A stretch of DNA of 64,000 bases, taken from positions 1,240,001 through 1,304,000 of the forward strand of contig CAWHVD010000001.1 of assembly GCA_963832835.1 (NCBI GenBank), read 5' to 3'. The position numbers and the translations under genes are program-made. Below, piece after piece: positions 34,834 to 43,887 of the stretch. How positions within the stretch are numbered: position 1 is the stretch's first letter; every line of letters begins with the position of its first letter. This DNA comes from CAVPKN01 sp963832835 (GTDB taxonomy: Bacteria; Chlamydiota; Chlamydiia; Chlamydiales; JAAKFR01). The notes below the pieces were generated by a model that saw nothing but the letters and a program-made list of their open reading frames with translations, searched no databases and had not been told where the DNA came from.

Positions 34834-37263
34834 CTATTTTTTACCAGCGAGCTTCTTTGTAGCAGGCGGGACAATGACTTCCACTTGTGTCTTTTTCTTG
34901 TCTAGCATGCGGTTGGTGATCCATTGCTGGAAGATGCCCAGGCACATGGAAGAGAGCCAGTAGAGGTTCAAACCTGAGGGGAAATGATAGAACATCACGG
35001 CAAAGACGACGGTCATGATGGTTCCCATGGCCCTTTGCTGTCTTTGCTGGTCTGTCATGTTGTTAGGATCGACAGGCGTGGCCGAGAAAAATCTCTGCTG
35101 CACAAACATTACACCGCCTAGCAAGATGGGCAAGAGGTGGAATTGATTACCGATAAAAAAGATAGGCGTTTTCCAAGCAAAGAGGACATCGGGAGCGGTC
35201 AAGTTATCAATCCACCCAGGGATAAAACTAGCTCCGCGGAGTTGGAAAGAGGATTTGAGCAAATCGAACATGGCGATCAGGAAGGGGATTTGAATCAAAA
35301 CCGGAATACAACCGGTGAAGGGATTGACCTTTTTCTCTCGATAGAGGGCCATGATTTCCATCTGAGACTTTTTAGGATCCTTCTTATGCTTAGCCTGGAT
35401 CGCCTGGATCTCAGGAGAGAGCTGTTGCATGCGGCGCATCGACTTGATGGACCAAGCATTGAGTGGGTACAAGAGTATCCGCAGAAAGAGGGTAAGCAAG
35501 ATAATCGAGAAACCCCAAGAGCCTGTTAGGGTATGGAAGAACTTCAGTACAAAAAAGAGCAGTTTGGCAAAAGGCTCTGATATGAAAGAGAACCACCCAT
35601 AAAACGTCCATGAGGCTACATAATCGGGATTGTATCCAGTTGTAGGATTGGAGTAGATAGTATCGACTGTTTTGAGCACAGCTTCATCAAACGGGCCTGA
35701 ATAGATGCGGAATGAGAAAGTACCCGATGTGGCAGGTAAAGGGAGGAGCACCTGATAGCCGGGATATTTAGATAGGGGATAGGGTTGGTATTGAGGATCG
35801 ATCACAGAAAGACGTGTCGGCGCTTGTGTTCCAGTAAGGGCTACAGCTCGATAACCTGCTCCAATGTCGGTGAGAGGGTCGAGAATTAAGCCTAAGTATC
35901 CATTTGAATTGGTAACCCAATCGGGTTGGATGGAACTGACCGCAACCACTTCTTTTGGTTTGGGCAGATCGAGCTTTTCAACCACGGACTTTCCCTTGCG
36001 CAAGAGGCGGTATTGGATTTGGGGAGAAGAACTATTTGACATGATCTCCACTTCGGGGACACCTGAAGAGAGCCAAAGGCCGCGGCTGTCGCCATCTACT
36101 TGGACAGTCAAATCAACAATATAGGGAGCTCCGGTGTTTTTTTCACTGAGCGTAAAAGTTTTGGTGATCTTACGATGAGGCTGAATGGCCTCGAAAACAA
36201 TTTTTGTCGGTGTGAATTCTTTGACTTCGTAAACAAGCTCAGCCATTTCCGGATATTCTGATACGATGTTCAGGGCGTAGTATTGAGGTGCAATTTCAAT
36301 GGCTTTGGGGCCCCAGATTCCCCGACGCAGCAATGGGTAAAACCCTCCAATTGTTCCAGGTGGGTGAGCCTCAGTTGCACCAGGAGTATAATAGGCATGA
36401 CCCGGAAAATGGGCATTGTCCGGATAATCGGCAGCGATTGTCCTGTCGAATCCAATTTCTTTGACAGCGCTTGATTTGTCTTGCTCGGATTCGAAGGGGA
36501 GGTTGATCTCGACAAGAGCCCCACCGACATTCGTGAAGACAAGCTGTTGGTAGGCATTTTCCAGCATGTAATATCTTTGCTCGCTAGAAGATGGGAGAGC
36601 TTTTTTAGTGACCTCGGGTTTGACATAGCCGCTGAGAGAAGGAAGGTTTTGGAGTTCGATAAAGACCCGCCCGCGCCATTCATAAAAGCCAAGTGGAAGC
36701 CACCCATGTGGGGTGTTGTAAAGGGCCAGGGCATTTTGGGTTAGGGTTGCTTGCGCTATGGCGAGGGTACCGTCTTGATATTCGCCCAAATAGATTTGAG
36801 GGGTTGTGCCACTTGTGAAGGTGAGCAATTGGACATCGTAGGTACCTATTTCGGGCAAGCCGGCAATGATCAGATTCTGAAAATCTTCGGTGACATAGAG
36901 AATGGGGCCATCTTTGACTGGATCTTGGGTAGCCAATTGCTGGGCAACTCCATTCACGTAGATGGTTTTTGGAGGAGGGATATCCCAAGCAAGGGTTAGA
37001 GTGCCTCCACTGACGGCGATTCCATAGTTAAGAGGGGTTGCCTGCTGGGGGTCAGCATAAAGAGCTACAAGTGGGAGGTCTTCAGCTTTTGCTGTCCGCT
37101 TTTCGATTGCAGCCGTCCGTTGTAACTGCTCTTTTTCTGACACAGCCTTCTGGGCGTGCATTGCTATACGATTCTCTTTATCCCTTTGCTGGCCAAAAAA
37201 AAGGTTTAAGCCTACGAATGAAATGCCTACGAGGAGGACAAAGAGTACGGTGCGTTTATCCAT
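34834..37263 (-). CDS. yidC: membrane protein insertase YidC
   Basis: An 809-residue inner-membrane insertase that places proteins in the membrane alone or with SecYEG. An N-terminal membrane anchor (residues 4-24) is followed by a very large periplasmic domain to about residue 560. The conserved Oxa1 core comes next, with GSWGFSIILLTLFLRILLYPLNAWS (carrying the hydrophilic-groove Arg), the coiled-coil loop RRMQQLSPEIQAIQAKHKKDPKKSQMEIMALYREKKVNPFTGC, and the final helices FPSGLNLYWLSSM. It ends in a basic tail. The length is well above that of E. coli YidC (548), as in other chlamydiae. It is divergent from the gene at 37427. Confidence 0.97.
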   Translation of the reverse strand: MDKRTVLFVLLVGISFVGLNLFFGQQRDKENRIAMHAQKAVSEKEQLQRTAAIEKRTAKAEDLPLVALYADPQQATPLNYGIAVSGGTLTLAWDIPPPKTIYVNGVAQQLATQDPVKDGPILYVTEDFQNLIIAGLPEIGTYDVQLLTFTSGTTPQIYLGEYQDGTLAIAQATLTQNALALYNTPHGWLPLGFYEWRGRVFIELQNLPSLSGYVKPEVTKKALPSSSEQRYYMLENAYQQLVFTNVGGALVEINLPFESEQDKSSAVKEIGFDRTIAADYPDNAHFPGHAYYTPGATEAHPPGTIGGFYPLLRRGIWGPKAIEIAPQYYALNIVSEYPEMAELVYEVKEFTPTKIVFEAIQPHRKITKTFTLSEKNTGAPYIVDLTVQVDGDSRGLWLSSGVPEVEIMSNSSSPQIQYRLLRKGKSVVEKLDLPKPKEVVAVSSIQPDWVTNSNGYLGLILDPLTDIGAGYRAVALTGTQAPTRLSVIDPQYQPYPLSKYPGYQVLLPLPATSGTFSFRIYSGPFDEAVLKTVDTIYSNPTTGYNPDYVASWTFYGWFSFISEPFAKLLFFVLKFFHTLTGSWGFSIILLTLFLRILLYPLNAWSIKSMRRMQQLSPEIQAIQAKHKKDPKKSQMEIMALYREKKVNPFTGCIPVLIQIPFLIAMFDLLKSSFQLRGASFIPGWIDNLTAPDVLFAWKTPIFFIGNQFHLLPILLGGVMFVQQRFFSATPVDPNNMTDQQRQQRAMGTIMTVVFAVMFYHFPSGLNLYWLSSMCLGIFQQWITNRMLDKKKTQVEVIVPPATKKLAGKK

Positions 37264-37426
37264 GCTTGGGTCCAGTTTAAATGTTTAGGTGACTAACCTA
37301 TCATAACCTCGAATAAAAAGGTAAGAGCGTGTATACATGGGCTAAGAGCTTAAGAGGGTGGGGGCAATTTTTCCCGAGCCCTTGCAAACGGGCAAGGGCA
37401 CGGAAAAAAAAAGAGGGGTTTCTACA

Positions 37427-38323
37427 TTGTTTTCTATGCTATTGGGTGTCATACTTTTTTTTGCTTTGTCAACACTTGGAAACGCTGCAGAGCCAGCAGA
37501 GATCAAACAAACGATCTTCTCTAAAAAACAAGCATTACAAAAAGCCTCTTCAGGGGGAGAGAAGGCCTCCATTTTTTACGATCTAGCACGGGCCTACTAC
37601 GAGGATCAGGAGATCGCGCAAGCCTTCATGCATTTTTTGGAGGCGTTGAAAAGGGTGGACAAAAGGGCGCCGTGTGTCATGGTGCAAGCGGAAAAAAATA
37701 TTTATGAGCCCGCACTTGCAAACTATTTGGCTCATGTGGGGCGTTGCCCTGAGAAGGCCGCCAGTGAGCTTTTAGATCAATATGGTGAAGTGGCAGCTGC
37801 CCACAGCGATTACGTGCACCTCAATTTTCTCATAGCCACAGCCTTTGCCAATTTAGGAAGCTATGATGCCTTTTTTGAAAGATTCTACCGTGGGTACCCT
37901 TACTTAAGCGACTCTTTTTTAGCTTACAAAACTCAGGGAATTCTCTACTTGCGCCTCTCCCAGTTAAGCTCTTCTATGGAGCTACGCCACACCTTTCAGC
38001 AAGAGGCTGCTCATCTGTTAACTGCGGCACTTGAGAGAAACGCTAAGGATGCAAGCATCTATAAAGTCTTAGTATTGCTTGCTAAAGATAAGAAAGATGA
38101 TACTCTAATACGCACCTACTTACATGGAATGGTTACCCATGAAACCCCTGTCCCGAGGGGGGATATTTCCTTCTATGTAAGAGAAGCCGTTGCATTATGC
38201 GAATGGAGAACTTGTCAGGCCATCATCGACCAGGCACGTGCCCTCTACGATTATAGCCGCGCTGTGAGCGCTGCACAAGAGTACTTGAATCAAAATAAAG
38301 GTGAATATGCAGCAACAAGATAA
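37427..38323 (+). CDS. secreted helical-repeat protein upstream of pkn1
   Basis: About 298 residues. The TTG at 37427 lies eight bases after AGAGGGG and gives an immediate signal peptide (FSMLLGVILFFALSTLGNAA); an ATG at 37436 is also possible. The mature protein is all-helical with TPR/Sel1-like spacing (IFYDLARAYYEDQEIAQAFMHFLEAL and later LRLSQL, HTFQQEAAHLLTAAL). Three isolated Cys are present. It is the first gene of a probable operon with pkn1 (17-base overlap) and ligA. A periplasmic scaffold or a sensor partner for the kinase is a reasonable inference from context but has no direct support. Confidence 0.6.
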   Translation: MFSMLLGVILFFALSTLGNAAEPAEIKQTIFSKKQALQKASSGGEKASIFYDLARAYYEDQEIAQAFMHFLEALKRVDKRAPCVMVQAEKNIYEPALANYLAHVGRCPEKAASELLDQYGEVAAAHSDYVHLNFLIATAFANLGSYDAFFERFYRGYPYLSDSFLAYKTQGILYLRLSQLSSSMELRHTFQQEAAHLLTAALERNAKDASIYKVLVLLAKDKKDDTLIRTYLHGMVTHETPVPRGDISFYVREAVALCEWRTCQAIIDQARALYDYSRAVSAAQEYLNQNKGEYAATR

Positions 38324-40364
38324 GATGTATGGCGATTACCGAGTTGTAAAGCAATTGGGATCAGGGACTTTGGGCAGGCTCTTTTTGGCCGAACACCGCT
38401 TTATCAAAAAACACTTTGCTTTAAAAGTATTGCCCCCTGAGCTATCTCAAGATTCCGGATTGATCCAGCGTTTTGAAGAAGAAGTGGCAATGCTGGCTCA
38501 ATTAGAACATCCGCATTTGGTCAAAATCCATACAGTCTCTTATGCAGAAGGTGTCTATTTTCTAGTAACCGACTGTGTAGTAGATTCACTGGGAGAAACC
38601 ACGAACCTCGCCCAGTATATGTCGGGTAGGCAGGAACGATTGCGCGAAGAAGAGCTGCTGAGCGTGATGCGGCAAATCGCAGATGCCCTAGACTATGCCC
38701 ACAAAGCCGGTGCAGTGCACCAAGGGCTCAAACTCAATAATATTTTGATTGGAAAGCCGCAGAGTGGCATCGATGTGTTCATCTCCGATTTAGGCCTTTC
38801 AAAAATCATCTCTCCCGGAAAAGTTGTTTTACGGACCTTCAAAGCAGTAGCAGAGGCTCTTAGTGCAGTACCTGCAGAAGAAGGGCCCGACGGGCGTTAT
38901 GTGCCAAGTCCAATTGATGCTGAAAAGCAAACCAAATTGAGCCATTCATTTTTACAGTCCTATGCCTTTTTAGCACCCGAGCAAAAGAGATTTGAGCAGG
39001 TGGGGATTCAAGCGGATACTTACGCGTTTGGAGTCTTGGTCTATTATCTGATCACGGGCCTCTTTCCTGAAGGGATCTTTTTGATGCCATCCGAGGTAGC
39101 CCCTGAGTACCACCACGATTGGGATCACATTGTGACACAATGTTTAAATTTTGATCCTAAACGACGCCCTACGCAACTGCTTCCTTTATTGGACAAAAAA
39201 AGAGTCCGTGTACCACCAGGCCGCGTACCACTTGCTGAAATTCAAATCCGGTCTGAACCGGAAGTAGAGCCGATTCATGAGGAGCTAATCTCCCAAGCCC
39301 CTTTACGTGCTGTTACACCAAGGGCTACTGTCCGTGAAGAAACGGTTCTCAGACCTTTCATTCAACGCGCGGTAGAGATGCCCACTGCAGCAGTAGAGGT
39401 ATCCGCTTCTGTTGAAGAACCGGCCACTCCCACGGTTTTCCAGCGAGTAGAGGCATCTGTAGGAGCAACAGCGAGCGTGAGCGTGTCCCCAAGCATCTCT
39501 TTTGTGGACGTGCAAGAACTCCCCCTAACACTTCCTGCTGTTCAAGAAGGTAGTTATGCAAGGCAGCTCAATGCAATGTTGAACCGCGATCCTGTGATCA
39601 CCCAGTATCAGCCTGAGAAAAAAGAGACTAAAACTATCGAACCACTTCAAACAGAAATGATAGTTATTAGAGGCGGCCTGTTTCTGCGCGGTTCCAACAC
39701 AGGAAACCGCGATGAGATGCCTTGTCACAAAATCGAGATAGAAAGCTTTGCTATCGACATCCACCCCGTTTCCAACGAACAATTTATTCGTTTCCTGGAG
39801 TATGTAGGAGGGGAAAAAGACCAGAACTATAACGACCTTATCCGGTTAAAAGATTCGCGTGTTTCACGCAGTGGTGGTAGGTTGTCGATTGAGCCGGGCT
39901 ATGCTAAGCACCCGGTTGTAGGGGTGACCTGGTATGGGGCTGTTGCCTATGCCAAATGGGCCGGTAAGCGTCTACCACATGAATCGGAATGGGAAATTGC
40001 CGCACGCGGTGGCCTTGAAAACTGCATGTATCCCATAGGAGAAGAGATCGAGAAAAGCCAAGCGAATTTTTTCAGCTCCGATACGACACCCGTTATGAGT
40101 TATGTCCCTAATGGCTATGGTCTTTATGATATGGCTGGCAACGTTTACGAGTGGTGCCACGACTGGTATGGTTATAATTATTACGAAATCTCCGCCTCAG
40201 AGCCCCATAATCCCAAAGGCCCTCTTCAAGGAGTCTATCGGGTATTACGAGGAGGGTGCTGGAAAAGCCTTCAAGAGGACATGCGCTGTTCACTAAGGCA
40301 CCGCAACAACCCAGGAACAGTGAATAGTACCTATGGATTCCGTTGTGCAGCCGACGTACGCTGA
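38307..40364 (+). CDS. pkn1: Pkn1-type serine/threonine kinase with C-terminal FGE-like domain
   Basis: 685 residues. A kinase-like domain spans about residues 8-300: glycine loop LGSGTLGRLFLA, Lys40 in FALKVLP, metal-binding DLG at Asp161, and an APE-like APEQ. The catalytic loop reads HQGLKLNN (138-145), so the HRD aspartate is Gly140. A Pro/Val/Glu-rich linker (about 315-450) leads to a formylglycine-generating-enzyme/sulfatase-modifying-type domain at 455-685 (GGLFLRGSNTGNRDEMPCHKIEIE to GYGLYDMAGNVYEWCHDW and YGFRCAADVR). This domain pair is the chlamydial Pkn1 layout. The ATG at 38307 has AAAGGTGA upstream. ligA starts inside its end, as in the Chlamydia neighbourhood. Confidence 0.92.
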   Translation: MQQQDKMYGDYRVVKQLGSGTLGRLFLAEHRFIKKHFALKVLPPELSQDSGLIQRFEEEVAMLAQLEHPHLVKIHTVSYAEGVYFLVTDCVVDSLGETTNLAQYMSGRQERLREEELLSVMRQIADALDYAHKAGAVHQGLKLNNILIGKPQSGIDVFISDLGLSKIISPGKVVLRTFKAVAEALSAVPAEEGPDGRYVPSPIDAEKQTKLSHSFLQSYAFLAPEQKRFEQVGIQADTYAFGVLVYYLITGLFPEGIFLMPSEVAPEYHHDWDHIVTQCLNFDPKRRPTQLLPLLDKKRVRVPPGRVPLAEIQIRSEPEVEPIHEELISQAPLRAVTPRATVREETVLRPFIQRAVEMPTAAVEVSASVEEPATPTVFQRVEASVGATASVSVSPSISFVDVQELPLTLPAVQEGSYARQLNAMLNRDPVITQYQPEKKETKTIEPLQTEMIVIRGGLFLRGSNTGNRDEMPCHKIEIESFAIDIHPVSNEQFIRFLEYVGGEKDQNYNDLIRLKDSRVSRSGGRLSIEPGYAKHPVVGVTWYGAVAYAKWAGKRLPHESEWEIAARGGLENCMYPIGEEIEKSQANFFSSDTTPVMSYVPNGYGLYDMAGNVYEWCHDWYGYNYYEISASEPHNPKGPLQGVYRVLRGGCWKSLQEDMRCSLRHRNNPGTVNSTYGFRCAADVR

Positions 40365-42339
40365 TTACATAAAGCTCTGTAACGAGATCGATGAGCATAG
40401 TCGTCGTTATTATATTGAAAATGCTCCGTTGATCACCGATCAGGAATTTGATCGACTCTTTGCGGTGCTGCTTGCGATTGAAAGCGCGCATCCCGAATGG
40501 ATTTTTTCAGGATCGCCATCACAGAGGGTCGGCACGGACATTTCCAGTGGCTTTTTCACTGTTGCCCATACTGTTCCGATGCTTTCGCTTGCCAATACCT
40601 ACTCTCCTGCAGAGGTGAGGGAGTTTCTCGATAGGATGGAGCGCTTGCTCCATACAAAAGTCATTACCTACGAGACGGAGCTCAAAATGGATGGGATTGC
40701 CATTTCGGTTCGCTATGAAAAAGGAATACTTGTCCGGGCAATAACCCGCGGAGATGGGCTGCAAGGAGATGACATTACCTCAAATATTAGGACAATCCGT
40801 TCGCTCCCCTTATCATTAAAGAAACCTTTTCCCGTAGTTCTAGAAGCGCGTGGCGAAGTGTTCATGCCAAAAAAGGTATTTGAGTCTTTGAATAGGGAGC
40901 AAGCTGCCGAGGGGAAACCTCGTTTTGCCAATCCACGAAACGCAGCGGGAGGAAGTTTGAAACAGCTCGATCCTCAAATAGCTGCTAATCGTAAGCTGGC
41001 CATCTCGTTTTATGGGATTGCCGAAATCTCGGCCCAAAGCCCAGCAACTCAATTTGAGGCCCTTCAAACCCTTAGACAGCTCGGTCTGCCAATCGTTGGA
41101 GAGTTCAAGCTCTGCAGCAGCTTTGAAGAGATCATGGCTTTTGCCGAGCGGGTCGGTAAGAGCAGAAAAGAACTGCCCTTTGAGATCGATGGGATTGTGA
41201 TCAAAGTCAATGATCTGTCAGCCCAGAAAAAATTAGGAGTGACAGGAAAAAATTACCGTTGGGCAGTCGCTTATAAATTCGCAGCTACACGAGAAGAGAC
41301 TAGCGTCCGTGATATTACTGTACAAGTGGGAAGAACAGGGGTGCTGACCCCTGTGGCTGAGCTGGAGCCTGTTTTTGTGGCTGGCAGTACAATAGCACGT
41401 GCTACTCTCCACAATGAGGATGAGGTCAGGAGGAAAGACATTCGCATTGGCGATTATGTGTTTGTCGAAAAAGGGGGTGATGTCATCCCTAAGGTTGTTG
41501 AGGTAAATGTGGAAATGCGTCCTCCTAATACGGTTCCTTGGCATATGCCAGAGGTGTGTCCAGCCTGTGGGACAGCTGTAGTAAGGACTGTAGATCAGGT
41601 TGCAGTGCGTTGTCCCAACGCCTTAGGTTGTCCAGCGCAAAGCCTCGGGCGGCTCATTCACTTTGTGGGAAAAGGTGGTATGGACATCGACCACATGGGC
41701 GAAAAAATCCTCGCTCAGCTAGTTGAAAAAGGATTTGTGACTCGTGTTTCCGATATCTATTCCTTAACTGCCGAGCAGCTCGCAGAGCTTAAAAATTTTA
41801 AAGAAAAAGCGATTCACAATGCGTTAGCGAGTATTGAAAAGTCAAAAGATGTCTCTTTAGATAAGCTCATCATGGCCCTTGGGATCAAGCATGTCGGTGC
41901 AGAAACTGCCGATCTGCTTGCTAACAAGGCCGGCAATTTGGAAACAATTACCCAAATGACAGAAATGGAGCTACTAGCTATCGATGGTATTGGGCCCAAA
42001 GTAGCCGCAAGTATTCTCAGTTATTTTGCCGATCAGGATAACTTAGAAGAGATTGCACGGCTTCTACTGCGCGGAGTGAAGCCGCGCACACGAAAGGTGC
42101 GCGGCTTTCAGGATCACCCTTTTTATGGTAAAACATTTGTCCTTACAGGAGGTCTGCAAAATTACACCCGTGATGGGGCTGCCGCTTTGATCAAAGAGAG
42201 GGGAGGCAAAGTATCTGGTACAGTAGCCAAGTCAACCGATTATGTGGTCGCGGGTGTTGATCCCGGTTCTAAATACGAAAAAGCCCAAAAGCTTGGTGTC
42301 ACCATTTTATCCGAAGCTGAGTTTTTACGCCTGTTATAG
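40333..42339 (+). CDS. ligA: NAD-dependent DNA ligase
   Basis: A 668-residue enzyme that seals nicks in replication and repair using NAD. The Ia domain is at the N-terminus, and the adenylation domain carries the active-site Lys118 in TELKMDGIAIS. An OB fold with VQVGRTGVLTPVAEL follows. A four-Cys zinc finger (CPACGTAVV and VRCPNALGCPAQ, near 404-435), helix-hairpin-helix repeats (LGIKHVGAETADLL and IDGIGPKVAASIL) and a C-terminal BRCT domain (PFYGKTFVLTGGL onward) complete it. All domains are present and the length is normal. Its start overlaps pkn1 by 32 bases and its 3' end overlaps the convergent next gene by 41 bases. Confidence 0.98.
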   Translation: MDSVVQPTYADYIKLCNEIDEHSRRYYIENAPLITDQEFDRLFAVLLAIESAHPEWIFSGSPSQRVGTDISSGFFTVAHTVPMLSLANTYSPAEVREFLDRMERLLHTKVITYETELKMDGIAISVRYEKGILVRAITRGDGLQGDDITSNIRTIRSLPLSLKKPFPVVLEARGEVFMPKKVFESLNREQAAEGKPRFANPRNAAGGSLKQLDPQIAANRKLAISFYGIAEISAQSPATQFEALQTLRQLGLPIVGEFKLCSSFEEIMAFAERVGKSRKELPFEIDGIVIKVNDLSAQKKLGVTGKNYRWAVAYKFAATREETSVRDITVQVGRTGVLTPVAELEPVFVAGSTIARATLHNEDEVRRKDIRIGDYVFVEKGGDVIPKVVEVNVEMRPPNTVPWHMPEVCPACGTAVVRTVDQVAVRCPNALGCPAQSLGRLIHFVGKGGMDIDHMGEKILAQLVEKGFVTRVSDIYSLTAEQLAELKNFKEKAIHNALASIEKSKDVSLDKLIMALGIKHVGAETADLLANKAGNLETITQMTEMELLAIDGIGPKVAASILSYFADQDNLEEIARLLLRGVKPRTRKVRGFQDHPFYGKTFVLTGGLQNYTRDGAAALIKERGGKVSGTVAKSTDYVVAGVDPGSKYEKAQKLGVTILSEAEFLRLL

Positions 42340-43498
42340 CCTGAATGATTTTTACAAAGGTAGCAGGTTCAAAGTACTTTGGATTACTGATGCTGTGGTT
42401 CAAAGAATGGGCTACCCAGAATTCACCTGGAGCGCGCGCGTAGAACAAATAATAGTGCATGTCCATCTCTTTCACTATGATGAAGAGGGGGAATGTTTGG
42501 GGGCATGTACTGGATGTATCGAATTCCTTTTTACTTTCCCCAAAAAACAGCACCGGCTCTTCTCCGGTGTAAGGGGACTCATAAGTATCCATCTCCAGCA
42601 TGAAGCAGCCCGGCGTGTCTCGCAAAACGGCTAAAGATTCACTATTTTTGATCAGATATTGCATGTCACCCCATGACAATCCATGCCCCGCTTGTGATAG
42701 CCCGTTAGGAATGTTGGTTTCTCGATGCGTTTCGAGCCAAACAGCCATCCTTTTGGTGGTGATGAGCTTGCGCCATTCGCAAAGACAGGTATTGAAAGCA
42801 TCTCGATTTGTGAACTCTTCCTCTTGTTCTTGTGTGGCTTTGAGCAGAAAAAATAGGGCGTAATAGCCGCACATATAGTTTTGGGCTTTAAGCTGGGTCA
42901 ATCCACCGATTTGTGTGAATGTTGCCGAGGGCATGGCTTTCCCTCCCTCCACATGAACAGAAGGTGTTTGATTGTTTAAAGGGTATGTGATGACACCATC
43001 CCACATGGTCATTTCTAGCTCATGATTTAAGGACATCCGTTGATGCTCTATAACCAAATCTGTATCCTGGTGCTTCATGCAATCAGCGGCGCTATGTTCA
43101 ATCTCGCGAAGCTGATGCAGCAGCTCGGTACGCAGTGGCCCTTTACAGCTTGATCCGATCAGCTCTTGAACAATGGCTTGGCGTCTTTCGTTGCAGGTTG
43201 TAATTTGTGCTAAGCCCCTAGGAGTTAAAGGAGAATCGATTGTTTCGATAGTATCTTGGATCACCCGATTTTGAAAAAACCGAAGTACAATAAATACGAT
43301 TGTATTCAGAAGAGGGATGAGCAACACGCATCCAACAAAAAAATGCTTCACTCGCATGCAAAGAGAAGGAGGCGTGTGATCCGAAGGGCAGCAACAGGGG
43401 AACGCAAGAGTGATATTGCGTATCCCTTCATAATAGGGATACCCAAAAAGAGTACAGAAGCTCCAATCTCGTGGAGCTAAGGTCTCAATATACGCCAT
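42299..43498 (-). CDS. membrane-anchored protein with a possible papain-like cysteine protease domain
   Basis: 399 residues. A Cys-rich N-terminus (FPCCCPS, residues 34-39) is followed by one strong membrane segment at about 53-73. The C-terminal 200 residues contain QNYMCGYYALFFLLK, with Gln206 and Cys210 at the head of a hydrophobic helix as in papain-fold enzymes, followed about 140 residues later by DMHYYLFYARAPGEFWVAHSLNHS, with His348 and a possible Asn367. The order Gln-Cys-His-Asn fits papain or OTU-type proteases, including deubiquitinases. I rate the assignment as a hypothesis from motif order. A host-directed effector role would suit the membrane anchor. It overlaps ligA tail to tail. 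Confidence 0.5.
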   Translation of the reverse strand: MAYIETLAPRDWSFCTLFGYPYYEGIRNITLAFPCCCPSDHTPPSLCMRVKHFFVGCVLLIPLLNTIVFIVLRFFQNRVIQDTIETIDSPLTPRGLAQITTCNERRQAIVQELIGSSCKGPLRTELLHQLREIEHSAADCMKHQDTDLVIEHQRMSLNHELEMTMWDGVITYPLNNQTPSVHVEGGKAMPSATFTQIGGLTQLKAQNYMCGYYALFFLLKATQEQEEEFTNRDAFNTCLCEWRKLITTKRMAVWLETHRETNIPNGLSQAGHGLSWGDMQYLIKNSESLAVLRDTPGCFMLEMDTYESPYTGEEPVLFFGESKKEFDTSSTCPQTFPLFIIVKEMDMHYYLFYARAPGEFWVAHSLNHSISNPKYFEPATFVKIIQAITGVKTQLRIKW

Positions 43499-43546
43499 AA
43501 TCCATGTCCCTACAAATGTAAGAGATCTTAGAGCGAGTTATATGTA

Positions 43547-43708
43547 ATACCATTTCCAGAAAATAAAGTCACAAATTGGCACTGTATAACACGCCATTTT
43601 TGAATGATCCTTTCTCGCTTAGGTGCAAAAACATAGGCTTCGAAACGATCATCCAAATCTGTCATGTTACCCAGTGTCACTTCATGGCTTTATTTTTGAT
43701 AATGGTAT
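43547..43708 (+). repeat. 163-bp MITE-like repeat, copy 1 (tandem with copy 2)
   Basis: It begins ATACCATTTCCAGAAAATAA and ends in a degenerate complement (TTTATTTTTGATAATGGTAT). TAA occurs on both sides, which would fit a 3-base target duplication. The first 50 and last 50 bases are imperfect inverted complements. No coding capacity is credible. It lies 48 bases upstream of the start of the membrane protease-like gene. Confidence 0.85.
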
Positions 43709-43709
43709 A

Positions 43710-43872
43710 ATACCATTTCCAGAAAATAAAGTCACAAATTGGCACTGTATAACACGCCATTTTTGAATGATCCTTTCTCGCTTAGGTGCAAAAACATAGG
43801 CTTCGAAACGATCATCCAAATCTGTCATGTTACCCAGTGTCACTTCATGGCTTTATTTTTGATAAATGGTAT
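43710..43872 (+). repeat. 163-bp MITE-like repeat, copy 2
   Basis: Nearly identical to copy 1 and directly adjacent, separated by one base, so TAA is again present at each junction. It ends 15 bases before the miaB stop. The near-identity of the two copies implies a recent tandem duplication. Confidence 0.85.
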
Positions 43873-43887
43873 AACTCCCTCTCTTTT

